DNA from: Methanosarcina thermophila TM-1 | GTDB taxonomy: Archaea; Halobacteriota; Methanosarcinia; Methanosarcinales; Methanosarcinaceae | Length of the DNA: 64,000 bases | Direction: 5' to 3' | Assembly (NCBI RefSeq): GCF_000969885.1 | Contig: NZ_CP009501.1 | Span: 2,921,877 to 2,985,876, forward strand | Part shown: positions 9,108 through 20,879 of the stretch, piece after piece | How the letters are laid out: each line of letters opens with the position of its first letter | Position numbering within the stretch: the stretch's first letter is position 1 | Position numbers and translations under genes: made by a program | Notes under the pieces: generated by a model | What the model was told of the DNA's origin: nothing | Seen by the model: only the letters and a program-made list of their open reading frames with translations | Database searches by the model: none

Positions 9108-9605
9108 ATGGAAATATATGGAGGGTTTGGGATAGAAGAACAGTGTGATGAAAACCTGCTCTGTATACCTTTTTCAGAGGAGGAGCTTGCCGAAATAAAA
9201 AAGTATGCCGACATAAGTGGTATGGAAGTTGAAGAATTTATAAAGAACGTTTGCATTTCCCATTGTTTCCAGCAAATGGAATGTCTTTACGGGGAGAAGC
9301 CAGAGGAGTTTGAAAGCGCAGGAACCGCAGAAAAACCGGAAAATGGGATGGAGACAAGACCACGGAAAGTTGAGTTTAAAGCTCAAAAGCTAGAACCTGA
9401 TTCAAAAGAACCGTCTGTGAAGACGTCAAAGGACCTGCTTGAGGGACCGCTCGTTCTAGATCAGCAGTGCATAATGGATTTATTTGCAATCAAGAGAGAG
9501 TTCAGAGACATTTCGAATAACGAGGTCATCACTATTGCCCTGAAACTGGGTCTTAATCAGCTCAATATGGCTCTCGGGTTAATTAAAAATAGACTGAAAG
9601 AATGA
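9108..9605 (+). CDS. Hypothetical protein, possible ribbon-helix-helix segments
   Basis: The 165-residue acidic protein belongs to no family I recognise. The N-terminal third (about 22-50) has a strand-helix-helix pattern (IPFSEEELAEIKKYAD then a second helix) resembling CopG-type ribbon-helix-helix proteins. A second similar segment (VITIALKLGLNQL) ends the protein. The centre (70-110) is charged and probably disordered. The two folds could make a DNA-binding protein, but this is inference. No SD is obvious, so the start is uncertain. Confidence 0.6.
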   Translation: MEIYGGFGIEEQCDENLLCIPFSEEELAEIKKYADISGMEVEEFIKNVCISHCFQQMECLYGEKPEEFESAGTAEKPENGMETRPRKVEFKAQKLEPDSKEPSVKTSKDLLEGPLVLDQQCIMDLFAIKREFRDISNNEVITIALKLGLNQLNMALGLIKNRLKE

Positions 9606-9762
9606 AAAGCGCAAGAAAAAGAGGAAGGATTTTATATAACAATCCTTTCTGTAATACTTTCTAAAGTTATAGACCTGTGCTCTGTGCTCAATTCTTACTA
9701 TAGGTTTTGCATAAGATAAACCGTCAAAGGCTGCTGTCCAGTTTTACGATCAAAACTTACTG

Positions 9763-11971
<2,209 letters not shown>

Positions 11972-12090
11972 TTATGGTCTCCTTCCAGTCCTTTTTGCTG
12001 TCACTGCCTCCGATAATACAGAAGAAAGTTTATATACATTTGCTTTTCCGGGACATCTACCTGTATTTCAAACTTTTCTTTCTCCAGGTA

Positions 12091-15000
12091 TCAAATGTTC
12101 CCGAGTTTTCGCACGCTTTCTTCCATTGGTTCAGGAGAGAACAGGTTTTTCTCAAGTCTTTCACCAAACTCCTCAAGTATGGATTCGGGAATATCAAGAT
12201 TCGGAGGCGGAGGAGTAAGAGTTTCGAACTCAGGTTCTTCTGGTCTGCCCTGTCTGAGTCCGGGCAGAAGCAGAATAGAAACCAGAAACAGGATAAAGAT
12301 TATGTACTCTATGCTGTAAATCGGCCAGGAGATATAACCTTTGAGCGAAAAAATGTAATTTACATATGAAGCCAGCCAGGAGATGATAGGAAGGGTTGAG
12401 GCTGCCGGATGGGACAGCAGAAGACCGGCTATAAAAAGGGAAATGAGCCCAAAACTCATCTTTTTAAGCAGGCTATTCGTTTTCGCATTAAGCCACCATT
12501 CCCACCAGGCAGGTTTCAGAGGACCAGTTTGAATATTTTTAAGAAGCAGGGATGCACACTTTTTCACCTCTGCCGGAGCTTCCAGCCTCAGACATTCTTC
12601 AAGCCTCTCTACAGCTTTCTGGTAGTAGTGTGCCCGGTAGTAAAAAAGGCCAAGGAAGTAAAATGCATAAGCTTTCAGCTCATTATCTTCGGGTCTCTGC
12701 CAGATTGCTCCTTTTTCAAGCTTTCCCGCAGCTGCAAGGAGCATATATCTGAAACGCGCACTATTTTCTTCAAGAAAAGCCTCAGCATACATATACCTCG
12801 CATATGCGTCCCAGAGCAGCAATCTTCGGTTGTCTGTATCCAGGGCAAGAGCCCTCCTGAAAGATTCAAGCGCTTCCTCATAGGCCTGTTCCTCAAGTTC
12901 TACTCTTCCTTTCAGGTTTCTTGAGAATGCATTCTCAGGAGCTTCCGAAATCGAGGCTTCAAGCTCTTTTAGTGCGCCTCTGCTATTCCCCAACCTGAAG
13001 TAAAGCTCTGCAAGCCCGTTTCTGGCATGGAAGTTTTTCGGGTTTGCAATAGTTGCTTTCCTGTAAGATTCGAGGGCTCTTTCAAAATCTTCCAGCTTGA
13101 AGCAGGCAAAGCCCAGCAGGCAGGCTGGTAAATCCGAGCTTGTGTCGTCTATTATTATCTTTTCGAGAACTGCAACAGCTTTTTCAAACTTCTGGAGCCT
13201 TATGAGGGCAAAAGCTTTCATAACCGAAGCCTGGGTATTTTGAGGATCTAAGGTAAGGATTTTATCAAAAACTCTCAGGGCTTTTTCCCATTCTCCGCAA
13301 TGCGCAAAAACAAGACCTTCTTCACAACATGCAATTTTTTCGTCTTCAGCAAGCTTCCTTGCGCTCTCGAAAGCATTTAATGCATCTTCATACCTGCCAA
13401 GGGAATCCAGAGCAAGCCCTTTAGCAATCTTGAGAATTACCAGCCTGGATTTAGTTCCAGGAAGATTTAAAACCCTGAGAGCTTTGTTTTCATCATTATT
13501 AGTAGATTTTTCTATCTGTGAAGCTGCATAAATAGCTTCTTCTGCGTTTTCCAGAGTTTTCAGGGCTTCATCATATTTTTTCAGGCATATGAGAGTAACT
13601 CCTTTCCAGATCTGTGGAAAAGGATTTTCAGGATTCGTGGCATTGTCAAAAGCTTTGAGAGCTTCATTATATTCTCCAAGCTCGGCAAAAACAAATCCCC
13701 GATATTTCCAGTTTTCACTTCCAATTTCTCTTTCAGGAAATTCCCCTGACAGTTCCAGGTACTTTTTAAAGGCTTTCTGAAGCTGACTCTCAAGAATCTC
13801 TTCAGAGCTTTTTTCTTTACGTTTAAGCAGGGAAAGGGCAACCCCCCGGTTATAACGTGCCGGCAAACTTTCGTAGTCAAGCTCGAGAAGCGTCTCATAA
13901 GCTTCCAGGGCTTCCCTGTATTTCCCAAGTTTACAGAGCGCGTTTCCCTTTCCATTCCACGCAAAAAGGTTCTCAGGCTCAAGCTTGAGAGCTTTCTCAA
14001 AATTTGCGAGGGCGCTGGAATATTTTTCAAGCTTATAATATACCTCTCCAAGCCCGCTAAAAATTCCGCTACTTTCAGCTCCTGAGGAAAGGGCTTTTTT
14101 ATAAGCCTGCAGAGCTTCATAAAGCCTGCCCAGTGCCAGTAAACAGTTGCCTGCCCCTTCCCATCCCTCAGGGTTCGAAGGATCAATTTCAAGAGTTTTC
14201 TCGAAAGCGTTAAGGGATTCTTTGTATCTGCCAAGAGCCAGCAAGGCTTTTCCTTTGCCAATTTTCGCTTCTATGAGAGAGTTATCCAGCTCAAGTGCAC
14301 TCTCAAATGCTCCAAGTGCTTCCCGGCACCTTCCCAACCTTCCGAGAAGCTTGCCTCTCTCAAGCCTGTTTTTTGCGTTATTGGGCTCAATTATAAGGCT
14401 TTTTTCGAAAGCTGATAGAGCCTCCTCCTTCCTTCCCATGCCTTCGAGAACTCTGCCCTGGATTTCCCAGGCAGCAGCAGATGCAGGTTCGAGCTCTAGA
14501 GCTTTTTCACATGCTCTCAAAGCTTCTCTTCTTCTTCCCAGGGCAAGGTATGCTTTTGCTTCACCTTCCCATGCCCCCGAATGTGAAGGTTCCAGCATAA
14601 GTGTTTTTCCGTAGGCTTCAAGTGACTCTTCATTCCTACCGAGTGCAGATAGGGTTAGCCCCAGATAATACCAGGCTTTGAAATTCTCGGGATTAAGCTC
14701 GGCAGCTCTTGTGAAAGCCTCAAGAGCTTCTTCGTTTCGTGAGAGCTGTCTTAAAGCAAGCCCGCTGTAGTACAATGCTCCTGCGTGCTGCTCATCTCTT
14801 TTAAGCACGCCTTCAAAAGCCTCAAGTGCCTTTTCAGGCATATTAAGATACCCGAAGGTAAGCCCCTTTTGGTAACGGGCAGGTATATTATCCGGGTCAA
14901 AATAAAGAGCTTTGTCATAAGCCTGTAAAGCTTCTTCCGGTCGGTCAAGATAACGAAGTATATTTCCCCTGTATTGCCAGGCAATACTATCATCAGGGTT

Positions 15001-15126
15001 TACTTTAAGTACGTCATCGAAAGCCTTAAGTGCCCTTTCAAAATTTTCCTCTGACCCAATCTGATTTTTCAGGTTCAAAAGAGCAAGGGCTTTACTGTAC
15101 CAAGCTTTGGCATAAAGAGAATTCAT
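12091..15126 (-). CDS. Giant TPR-repeat protein with C-terminal membrane anchor
   Basis: The 1,011-residue protein is built from more than twenty 34-residue tetratricopeptide repeats (recurring A-W-x-x-x-G, AL-x-AYEKAL and P patterns) over residues 1 to about 830. Two to three hydrophobic segments follow (about 870-965), then a Pro/Glu-rich tail of about 50 residues. TPR solenoids are protein-docking scaffolds, and here the scaffold would be tethered to the cell membrane. It lies between the S27ae-side operon and kae1-bud32 in the same orientation. No catalytic domain is visible and the partner is unknown. Confidence 0.88.
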   Translation of the reverse strand: MNSLYAKAWYSKALALLNLKNQIGSEENFERALKAFDDVLKVNPDDSIAWQYRGNILRYLDRPEEALQAYDKALYFDPDNIPARYQKGLTFGYLNMPEKALEAFEGVLKRDEQHAGALYYSGLALRQLSRNEEALEAFTRAAELNPENFKAWYYLGLTLSALGRNEESLEAYGKTLMLEPSHSGAWEGEAKAYLALGRRREALRACEKALELEPASAAAWEIQGRVLEGMGRKEEALSAFEKSLIIEPNNAKNRLERGKLLGRLGRCREALGAFESALELDNSLIEAKIGKGKALLALGRYKESLNAFEKTLEIDPSNPEGWEGAGNCLLALGRLYEALQAYKKALSSGAESSGIFSGLGEVYYKLEKYSSALANFEKALKLEPENLFAWNGKGNALCKLGKYREALEAYETLLELDYESLPARYNRGVALSLLKRKEKSSEEILESQLQKAFKKYLELSGEFPEREIGSENWKYRGFVFAELGEYNEALKAFDNATNPENPFPQIWKGVTLICLKKYDEALKTLENAEEAIYAASQIEKSTNNDENKALRVLNLPGTKSRLVILKIAKGLALDSLGRYEDALNAFESARKLAEDEKIACCEEGLVFAHCGEWEKALRVFDKILTLDPQNTQASVMKAFALIRLQKFEKAVAVLEKIIIDDTSSDLPACLLGFACFKLEDFERALESYRKATIANPKNFHARNGLAELYFRLGNSRGALKELEASISEAPENAFSRNLKGRVELEEQAYEEALESFRRALALDTDNRRLLLWDAYARYMYAEAFLEENSARFRYMLLAAAGKLEKGAIWQRPEDNELKAYAFYFLGLFYYRAHYYQKAVERLEECLRLEAPAEVKKCASLLLKNIQTGPLKPAWWEWWLNAKTNSLLKKMSFGLISLFIAGLLLSHPAASTLPIISWLASYVNYIFSLKGYISWPIYSIEYIIFILFLVSILLLPGLRQGRPEEPEFETLTPPPPNLDIPESILEEFGERLEKNLFSPEPMEESVRKLGNI

Positions 15127-15554
15127 AGGCCCTCGGAGTCTTTGAGTAAAATTTGGTTAATTAAAATTTCATTTAATTATATACTATGCCTATTATAAAT
15201 ACGGACACAGAAGATAGTTACTGATTTTGCTCTCATTAATTTGCAGGCTCATTGAACTAAAGCACCGGCAGTCTATGACAGAAAAGAAATTCAACGGGAA
15301 GATAAGAGAAAAATAGAAAAAGAAATTCAACGGGAAAATAAGAGAAAACAAAAAATTATAGTAATGTAAAAAACAATTAGAGAGTAGATAGAAGTAGAAA
15401 ATTGAGAGCAAGCAGGAAATTAAGAGCAAACTTCTTGCTCAAGCCTTTTTTAAAGAGACTTGTAAAAGGCTTACAGAATTCGGGTGAGTGAAAAAACCAC
15501 AGGAAACTTCCTGTGGTTCGAGTTGAAAAAGAGTCAAATTACTCTTGAGTCAGG
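15127..15554. other. Intergenic with 31-bp direct repeat and degenerate hairpin repeat
   Basis: A 31-bp sequence containing AGAAATTCAACGGGAA occurs at 15282-15312 and 15317-15347 with one mismatch (period 35). At about 15437-15475 there is a degenerate copy of the CAAGCCTTTT/AAAAGGCTT motif found near 35.66 and 54.67 kb. A terminator-like hairpin follows at 15495-15518. No gene is seen. Confidence 0.75.
15489..15518 (-). terminator. Hairpin plus T-tract downstream of S27ae
   Basis: AACCACAGGAA and its exact complement (15495-15505 and 15508-15518) form an 11-bp stem with a two-base spacer. Read on the minus strand it is followed by six T residues (15491-15496, partly within the stem). It lies 37 bp beyond the rps27ae stop and probably ends the aIF2-gamma to S27ae transcript. 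Confidence 0.75.
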
Positions 15555-15704
15555 TTATTTCTTGAATTCGGTATATCCGCATTTTCCGCAGGCGAGGCGG
15601 TTTTTGTGGTCCGCGAGGAATGTACCTGGTCCGCACCTGGGGCAGAACTGTTTTATTCTAGTTACGGAGTCGCCCTGGACTTTATAGTAATCTTTTACTG
15701 CCAT
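15555..15704 (-). CDS. rps27ae: 30S ribosomal protein S27ae
   Basis: The 49-residue protein is too short for many gene finders. It has the zinc-ribbon Cys pairs CPRCG (residues 21-25) and CGKCG (39-43), and a basic N-terminus beginning MAVKDYYKV. This is the typical archaeal S27ae, located 15 bp downstream of rps24e in the conserved archaeal order S24e-S27ae. It binds the small ribosomal subunit. Confidence 0.95.
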   Translation of the reverse strand: MAVKDYYKVQGDSVTRIKQFCPRCGPGTFLADHKNRLACGKCGYTEFKK

Positions 15705-15719
15705 GTATATGCACCTCGC

Positions 15720-16025
15720 TTAAGCCTCTTCTCCCTCAGTCTCCGTGCCCGGGGCAGCATTTCTTTTCAGGACATAGTCCAGTTCTACCTGTTTCATACG
15801 GTCGGCATCTTCATAGAGTTTGGCATAGCCCTTGCCTTCCTGCATACCATATTCAGTTTTGATTCTCTGGATTACCAGCAGTTCAGCAGGGGCGTTTAAC
15901 ATTGCAGCGAGTTTATTCTTGATTTCACTTCTGGAAGGAGTCGAACCTTCATATTTCACAACGAAATCCAGTTCCCTTCGATTTAAAAGTACATTATTCT
16001 TGTCTTTAAGAATTCTTATGTCCAT
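15720..16025 (-). CDS. rps24e: 30S ribosomal protein S24e
   Basis: The 101-residue protein has the S24e fold markers: NRRELDF near residue 15, the TPSR segment and the KTEYG...GYAKLYED block. It is a small-subunit ribosomal protein. Its ATG lies inside the 3' end of the dephospho-CoA kinase gene (20-bp overlap), showing tight operon packing. The acidic C-terminal tail is ordinary for methanogens. Confidence 0.95.
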   Translation of the reverse strand: MDIRILKDKNNVLLNRRELDFVVKYEGSTPSRSEIKNKLAAMLNAPAELLVIQRIKTEYGMQEGKGYAKLYEDADRMKQVELDYVLKRNAAPGTETEGEEA

Positions 16026-16593
16026 CTAAAATTCTCCGTATTTTATCCAATTCGTAATTCTGATTTTTGCTGATGAGTTTTTCAAAGAGAGTTCTTATCT
16101 CCTCTTTTTTCTCTTCAGTGACTTTTACAAAGACCACACCCTCATCAGGTTGACCATAAAGGACTACAGCGCCAAGAGGTGCCAGAAGGATTACAGGAAG
16201 GGTTGCCAGGTCCTCTTCTCCTCTTACAAGGATTCTCAGAGGCTTTTCCGAAGCAAAAGCTTCACAAAGGGTTTTAATCAACTCGTCGGTAATTATTCCT
16301 GCAGGATTGTCCACGGACATCTCGTCGTAAATTTTGTCCATGGTCCGGGCTGACACGTCACTGGAGACTGGTTTCCTTTTGGTGCGGTTGTCCACAATAC
16401 AGATATCAGGGATAATTCCGGCTTCAAGCAGGTGGAAGGTAGTAACATCCCCTACGGATATAAGTTTTGTGGGGCTTCCAAGCTCTCCTGCAAATTTGTC
16501 TATAGTGTCCCTGCCTTTACCCCTGTAAAGCGTGCCCAGGGGTTTTTTCATAAGCGGGCGAAGTTCTCTTGGAAGCTCGATATGAACACTCAA
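16006..16593 (-). CDS. GTP-dependent dephospho-CoA kinase (DUF359)
   Basis: The 195-residue protein matches the archaeal DUF359 family, with [17 protein letters not shown] and [11 protein letters not shown] signatures. A member from Thermococcus kodakarensis was shown to phosphorylate dephospho-CoA using GTP, the last step of CoA synthesis in archaea. It sits between spt4 (one-base gap) and rps24e (overlapping), an arrangement conserved in euryarchaea. Function is by family, not tested here. Confidence 0.9.
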   Translation of the reverse strand: MSVHIELPRELRPLMKKPLGTLYRGKGRDTIDKFAGELGSPTKLISVGDVTTFHLLEAGIIPDICIVDNRTKRKPVSSDVSARTMDKIYDEMSVDNPAGIITDELIKTLCEAFASEKPLRILVRGEEDLATLPVILLAPLGAVVLYGQPDEGVVFVKVTEEKKEEIRTLFEKLISKNQNYELDKIRRILDGHKNS

Positions 16594-16594
16594 A

Positions 16595-16780
16595 TCAGCG
16601 CACCTTCAGAGCGAATTTATCCGGAATGTCAACTCCAAGCTTTTTTGCTATTTCCGAGCGTTCAGGGTCCAGGATAATTACAAGCCCGCTCCATTCCTCT
16701 GCAAGGTCCGAAGTTCCGCAGACTACGCAGGTTTGCCCATCCAGGACCCTCATGCAGTGTCGACATACTTTTTCTGCCAT
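16595..16780 (-). CDS. spt4: Transcription elongation factor Spt4 (RpoE'')
   Basis: The 61-residue zinc-ribbon protein has CRHC (residues 5-8) and CVVC (18-21) pairs followed by the GLVIILDPERSEIAKKLG segment typical of archaeal Spt4. It pairs with Spt5 on RNA polymerase to aid processive elongation. It lies 18 bp downstream of rpo7, as in most euryarchaea. Confidence 0.95.
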   Translation of the reverse strand: MAEKVCRHCMRVLDGQTCVVCGTSDLAEEWSGLVIILDPERSEIAKKLGVDIPDKFALKVR

Positions 16781-16798
16781 TATAAATCCTCTCCCTTT

Positions 16799-17383
16799 TC
16801 AGGCAGTTCCTTCAGGAGCAGCTTCACTTGGCTGTTTTCTTTTACGGGCTTCTTCAAGCCATTGCAATTTTCCTAAAGCAGTTTGACGCATCGTAAGCCC
16901 GATTTTACTCTCTTTTGGTTCCCTCTCATTTATACTTACCGCGACAATTCTGGCTCTTACATGATCACCTTCGGCAATGGACTTGTTCCCGTTCCTTGTC
17001 ACGAGTCTTGCATTCTTGGCGTCGTATGAAATGAAGTCATCCGTAATCTGGCTGACGTGGAGCAGTCCATCCATTGGTCCAATACCTACGAAAACTCCGA
17101 AACTAACGGCTTCAACAACCTCACCCTCAATAATCTCCTGGAGCTCAGGCACAAACATTATTGCTTCGAATGTTACATCATAATATACTGCTCCATCTCC
17201 TACGAGGATGTGCCCTTCTCCTATCTCGACAATTTTATGAATCGCGACGAGACAGCCAAGTTTTTTGTCAACCTGCCCCTCCAGTTTTTCTCTTAACGCG
17301 TTTTTAACAGTAGGCTCCACCTCTTCTCCTAATAAGGTAGGGGGGATACGAACCGTATCAACGAGTTTCATCATTTTATACAT
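16799..17383 (-). CDS. rpo7: RNA polymerase subunit Rpo7 (E')
   Basis: The 194-residue protein has the N-terminal RNP-like domain (VDTVRIPPTLLG...) and a C-terminal S1/OB domain (EGEVVEAVSFGVFVGIGPMDGLLHVSQI). This is the archaeal counterpart of Rpb7 that forms the polymerase stalk with Rpo4. The start could be ATG 17383 or the ATG four codons later; the later one gives the more typical N-terminus MKLVDTVRIPP. It is adjacent to spt4 and Fcf1-like genes in one transcript. Confidence 0.95.
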   Translation of the reverse strand: MYKMMKLVDTVRIPPTLLGEEVEPTVKNALREKLEGQVDKKLGCLVAIHKIVEIGEGHILVGDGAVYYDVTFEAIMFVPELQEIIEGEVVEAVSFGVFVGIGPMDGLLHVSQITDDFISYDAKNARLVTRNGNKSIAEGDHVRARIVAVSINEREPKESKIGLTMRQTALGKLQWLEEARKRKQPSEAAPEGTA

Positions 17384-17441
17384 CTGCTAATCACCTGTAA
17401 TACAAACAATTCAATGCTGCCCTGTAAAATAATATGACCTT

Positions 17442-17810
17442 TCAGACAAAGTCCAGTTTGTTTTTCTGGCGCAGGGAGATGGTCTGGATTCCTTCTTTAG
17501 CAAGCCTGCGCTTTAATTCTATATCGTTTGTCAGAACGGCTGCTCCCATTTCTTTTGCCAGCCTGAGAATTACGTCATCCGCAGGCCCTGTAGCATCAGT
17601 TATACGCTCGCACCTGTCCATCATGGATCTGGCGACTTTTGCAGCTGCCCTGTTCGAACCTCTTTCCCGTTTTATGAGTTTTTCTATTTCAAATACTACA
17701 GCCTCAGGCACAAAAAATTCGTTAAATCCCAGTCTTTTTAGTTCTTCGAAGATGTCCACTCCGAACTGAACCGGGATCATAAATCCATTAGTATCGATTA
17801 TTACTTTCAA
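17442..17810 (-). CDS. PIN-domain protein, Fcf1/UTP24-like
   Basis: The 122-residue single PIN domain keeps acidic metal-binding residues: IDTNGF near the N-terminus, [10 protein letters not shown] near 80 and [10 protein letters not shown] near 97. The archaeal version next to aIF2-gamma is related to eukaryotic Fcf1/Utp24, an rRNA-processing nuclease. The ATG overlaps the aIF2-gamma stop (ATGA, 17807-17810), indicating coupled translation. No antitoxin partner is present, which argues against a VapC role. Confidence 0.85.
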   Translation of the reverse strand: MKVIIDTNGFMIPVQFGVDIFEELKRLGFNEFFVPEAVVFEIEKLIKRERGSNRAAAKVARSMMDRCERITDATGPADDVILRLAKEMGAAVLTNDIELKRRLAKEGIQTISLRQKNKLDFV

Positions 17811-19033
17811 CTCTTAATTACTCCTACTCCGATGAGCCGCCAGCGAGAGTCGATTCTCCTGCTGATAGCAACCCTTGACCCGATGGCTGCGCTAACCGGA
17901 CGCTTAAGGGCTACCTGCGCTTCGTTTTTCCGTGCGCTTGTAACCACTCCTACTGTGGTTGCAGTTCCTATGTTAAGCATGAGAGGTTCACTGGTCTTGA
18001 TCTCGTTGATTTTTTCTTCTCTTGTAACTCCCACTACCCTATCGAGCAAGTGTAATTCCATAACGAACTGGTGCCTGGTATCAGGAAGGGTGCCGGGTTT
18101 GCCAGCGATCTGTCCTGTTAAAGAGTCACCTTTTGTTAGTGTGGGGTCAAGATATGTTCCTACAGCCAGAAGACCTCCTGGGGTTGCTTCTTCTACCTTT
18201 GTAGAGCCTGCAAAGATTGACGAAACCGTTGTCATAATTGGAACCCATTTTGTAGTGCCTTCGGTGGTAACCTTAATTCCGGGTCTTATTTCCAGTTCAT
18301 CTCCGGGGCGAAGGACTCCTTCGGTCAAAGTGCCTCCAATAACTCCTCCCTGGATCTCGTCGATTGAAGCTCCTGGTTTGTTAACATCAAAAGAACGCGC
18401 AATCAGCATGCTGGCAGGTCTGTCAATTTTGTGGACAGGGGTAGGAATCTCGGTCTCCAGAGCCTCAATAAGGACATCTATATTGATATTCTGCTGAGCT
18501 GAAATCGGGATTATAGGTGCGTTTTCCGCGACAGTGCCTTTAACAAACTTTTTTATTTGTTGATAATTCTCGATAATGCGCTCTCTGGGTACAAGGTCAA
18601 TCTTATTTTGTACAATTACAATATTTTTAATCCCTATTATGTCCAGTGCCATAAGGTGTTCTTTTGTCTGGGGTTGAGGGCAGTCTTCATTTGCGGCAAT
18701 TACCAGGACTGCCCCGTCCATAATTGCGGCACCTGAAAGCATAGTAGCCATCAAGGTTTCGTGACCCGGGGCGTCTACAAAGGACACAGTCCTATGCTCT
18801 TCCGTCTGCTCTCCGCAGTTAGGGCAGGTCTCTTCAACGGTGTAACACTGGGGAGAAGGGCATTTGGGACATCTCATGAACGAGGCGTCTGCATACCCCA
18901 GTCTAATAGAAATCCCTCGTTTTACTTCCTCACTATGTGTATCTGTCCAGATGCCTGATAAGGCTCTAACAAGCGTAGTTTTTCCATGGTCGACATGGCC
19001 TACCATGCCGATATTAACACAAGGCTGACTCAA
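17807..19033 (-). CDS. eif2g: Translation initiation factor aIF2 subunit gamma
   Basis: The 408-residue GTPase has GHVDHGKT (G1, residues 11-18), DAPGH (G3), QNKIDL (G4) and a zinc knuckle with CPKC and CPNCG pairs at about 55-75. It forms aIF2 with alpha and beta subunits and delivers initiator tRNA to the small ribosomal subunit. The start is TTG 19033, supported by GGAGG at 19044-19048. It heads the information-processing operon that runs to S27ae. Confidence 0.96.
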   Translation of the reverse strand: MSQPCVNIGMVGHVDHGKTTLVRALSGIWTDTHSEEVKRGISIRLGYADASFMRCPKCPSPQCYTVEETCPNCGEQTEEHRTVSFVDAPGHETLMATMLSGAAIMDGAVLVIAANEDCPQPQTKEHLMALDIIGIKNIVIVQNKIDLVPRERIIENYQQIKKFVKGTVAENAPIIPISAQQNINIDVLIEALETEIPTPVHKIDRPASMLIARSFDVNKPGASIDEIQGGVIGGTLTEGVLRPGDELEIRPGIKVTTEGTTKWVPIMTTVSSIFAGSTKVEEATPGGLLAVGTYLDPTLTKGDSLTGQIAGKPGTLPDTRHQFVMELHLLDRVVGVTREEKINEIKTSEPLMLNIGTATTVGVVTSARKNEAQVALKRPVSAAIGSRVAISRRIDSRWRLIGVGVIKS

Positions 19034-19375
19034 GTTGTAATTTCCTCCAGTAAAATGAAGTGATATGATATAAAGAGGTCTTTATCCTGAACCTGTACAA
19101 TAAAAGCTTTGAATTCCCTTTTCCGGTATGTCTAAGGATTCCAATCCTGAACTCACTTGATTTGTAATTTAAACTTGTAAATTAAAGCAAGATTCTCAGG
19201 CCGGAATGTTTTCCCGGCCCAATCCATGTTCCAAACCCCTGAAAATAGAGATCCCGAACAAGTCTGCCATTAATTCTTCTCTCGCAGTCTAAAGCTTGCA
19301 GATTAAGGTGATATTTTTAAAGTTTACGATATCCTGCACAAATCATATTACTAATGCTGGAAAGCCTTAATAAAT
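19034..19375. other. Intergenic with GC hairpin and likely aIF2-gamma promoter
   Basis: Minus-strand TATA-like elements are seen at 19066-19075 (CTTTATATCA) and about 19092-19101 (CTTTTATTG); either could serve the aIF2-gamma operon. A compact hairpin, GGCCGG...CCGGCC (19199-19219), stands out in otherwise AT-rich DNA. It could be a terminator of the purP transcript or a structured leader. No open frame is supported. Confidence 0.55.
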
Positions 19376-20539
19376 TTATGTGACGATAGCGTCAAGTTTC
19401 TCCATTTCCAGGGCGCGCCTGATCTCAAAGGCTAGCCTTCTCCCTGTGCTCATAGGTCTTCTCCAGAGAGAGTTACCGTAAGAATGCCCTACCGACATAT
19501 GTACATTGGTCCCGCCGCCTACTCTTGGGGCGACATCATAAATATAGAAATTAAGATCCTTATCCACACAGGTTTGCAGGCAGAAAGGACCTATAATTCC
19601 GGGAGCGTAGTGTTCCTGTGTAGCTTTTATGTATTTCTCCCCCATTTCGAATACTTTCTCGAGCAGAGACTCGCGCAGGGTTGCGGAGTTATGCCCGCAA
19701 ATCGTGTATTCGGGAGTGAGCTGGTGTTCGGCCAGGGTCAATTGTTGCGGGGCAGGAAGCCTTACATGCCCGTCAAGGCTGGTCTCAAAGCGCCAGTCAA
19801 TTCCAAGAAGTTCCAGCTTGCTCATTTTCGGTTCGATAGGGGAGTAAAACATGTCAAGATTGAATACAGGACCTATGATATAACGCTCTATCCTTGCCTT
19901 CTCAAGGGCTTCCTTTGTAATAACTCCCTGTTTTATGAGAGCTTCGGATTTTTCCAGGTATTCTTTGTAACTCGAGGCTGTAAAGAATCCCCTTTCGAGC
20001 TTTTTTACTGCGTGTGGAAGTTTGACCATTACAAGTTCGTTGATATCCTCTGGAGACTCGATTTTTTCCGGGAAAGGAAGACCAGCTTTTTCCAGAATCC
20101 AATAATAACTCTGCTGCTCACTGCGTTCCTCGCTCCGAAGCAGATTCCGGCTTCCTACAAGAGGCACTCTGAAATCTTCTTCTATATCATCTATACTGCA
20201 GTAGGAGGTAAAGGAACGGTTAGGGATAAAAAGTACATTTTCATTAACCAGTTTTTGCTGGTTTTCGGGCAGGAGAATCTCGTTATATTTTTTGAAAACA
20301 ATGGTCTCGTCGACAATTCCTCGTTTTACTTTTCCGTAAGGGTCTCTCTGCGCCTTGAAGTACTCACTGTATGTTTTTTCCCTGCCAGCCTGGCAGACAG
20401 CAAGAGTCCTGAATCCCTCCTCAACTGCACCATCACAGATATCGAGTCCTGAATGAGAGGCTATTGTTCCTATTTTTATCTTATCAGCGTGAGCATAGTA
20501 GCCTTCAACGATTTCCTTAATTTCTTTCCTGTCAATCAT
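19376..20539 (-). CDS. purP: PurP-family ATP-grasp ligase (FAICAR synthetase)
   Basis: The 387-residue protein belongs to the archaeal PurP family. The N-terminal IGTIASHSGLDICDGA segment and the C-terminal APRVGGGTNVHM ATP-grasp metal site are characteristic. PurP uses formate and ATP to formylate AICAR, replacing the folate-dependent PurH step of purine synthesis in archaea. Some archaea carry PurP-like paralogues of unknown activity, so this could be one. A TATA-like element at about 20724-20733 on the minus strand implies a leader of about 160 nt. Confidence 0.85.
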   Translation of the reverse strand: MIDRKEIKEIVEGYYAHADKIKIGTIASHSGLDICDGAVEEGFRTLAVCQAGREKTYSEYFKAQRDPYGKVKRGIVDETIVFKKYNEILLPENQQKLVNENVLFIPNRSFTSYCSIDDIEEDFRVPLVGSRNLLRSEERSEQQSYYWILEKAGLPFPEKIESPEDINELVMVKLPHAVKKLERGFFTASSYKEYLEKSEALIKQGVITKEALEKARIERYIIGPVFNLDMFYSPIEPKMSKLELLGIDWRFETSLDGHVRLPAPQQLTLAEHQLTPEYTICGHNSATLRESLLEKVFEMGEKYIKATQEHYAPGIIGPFCLQTCVDKDLNFYIYDVAPRVGGGTNVHMSVGHSYGNSLWRRPMSTGRRLAFEIRRALEMEKLDAIVT

Positions 20540-20879
20540 ATCTGATGTTCCTTGGCTTTGGAAATAATTCCTTTTATGAAAGGTGATAAGTATGACTTCT
20601 CAAACCTGCTGCTTGATTTGAGTTTTTTGTAATGTAGATCTGGAGTTATTTGCCGCGTATTATGAAATAGAGATTCTGATAGGTTTCCCCCATTAACGGC
20701 TTTACCTATTAAAACCCTTTCTAATATAAGTAATCATTTATGATGAGAATCAAGTCGAAAAAAGATAACAAGAAATGGTATGCTGTGAAGATTTAAAACC
20801 GAAGAGTATAGGGTGGAAAAGATATTTGAACCTTTTCTGGGTTTCGGGATTTTAGCTTTTCTTAGTTTTCGATGCTTTC
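20540..20879. other. Intergenic, purP leader region
   Basis: It contains the probable purP promoter (minus-strand ACTTATATTAG at about 20724-20733). The remainder, including the 3' side of the SpoIIM-like gene's upstream neighbour, shows no open frame or strong structure. Confidence 0.5.

Noticed and set aside
13581-14261. Minus-strand frame of 226 codons within the TPR gene
   Set aside because: It is another frame of the same repetitive coding sequence, produced by codon bias in the TPR units.
17442-17810. PIN gene as a toxin of a VapBC pair
   Set aside because: No small antitoxin gene adjoins it, and its overlap with aIF2-gamma matches the conserved archaeal Fcf1-like arrangement.
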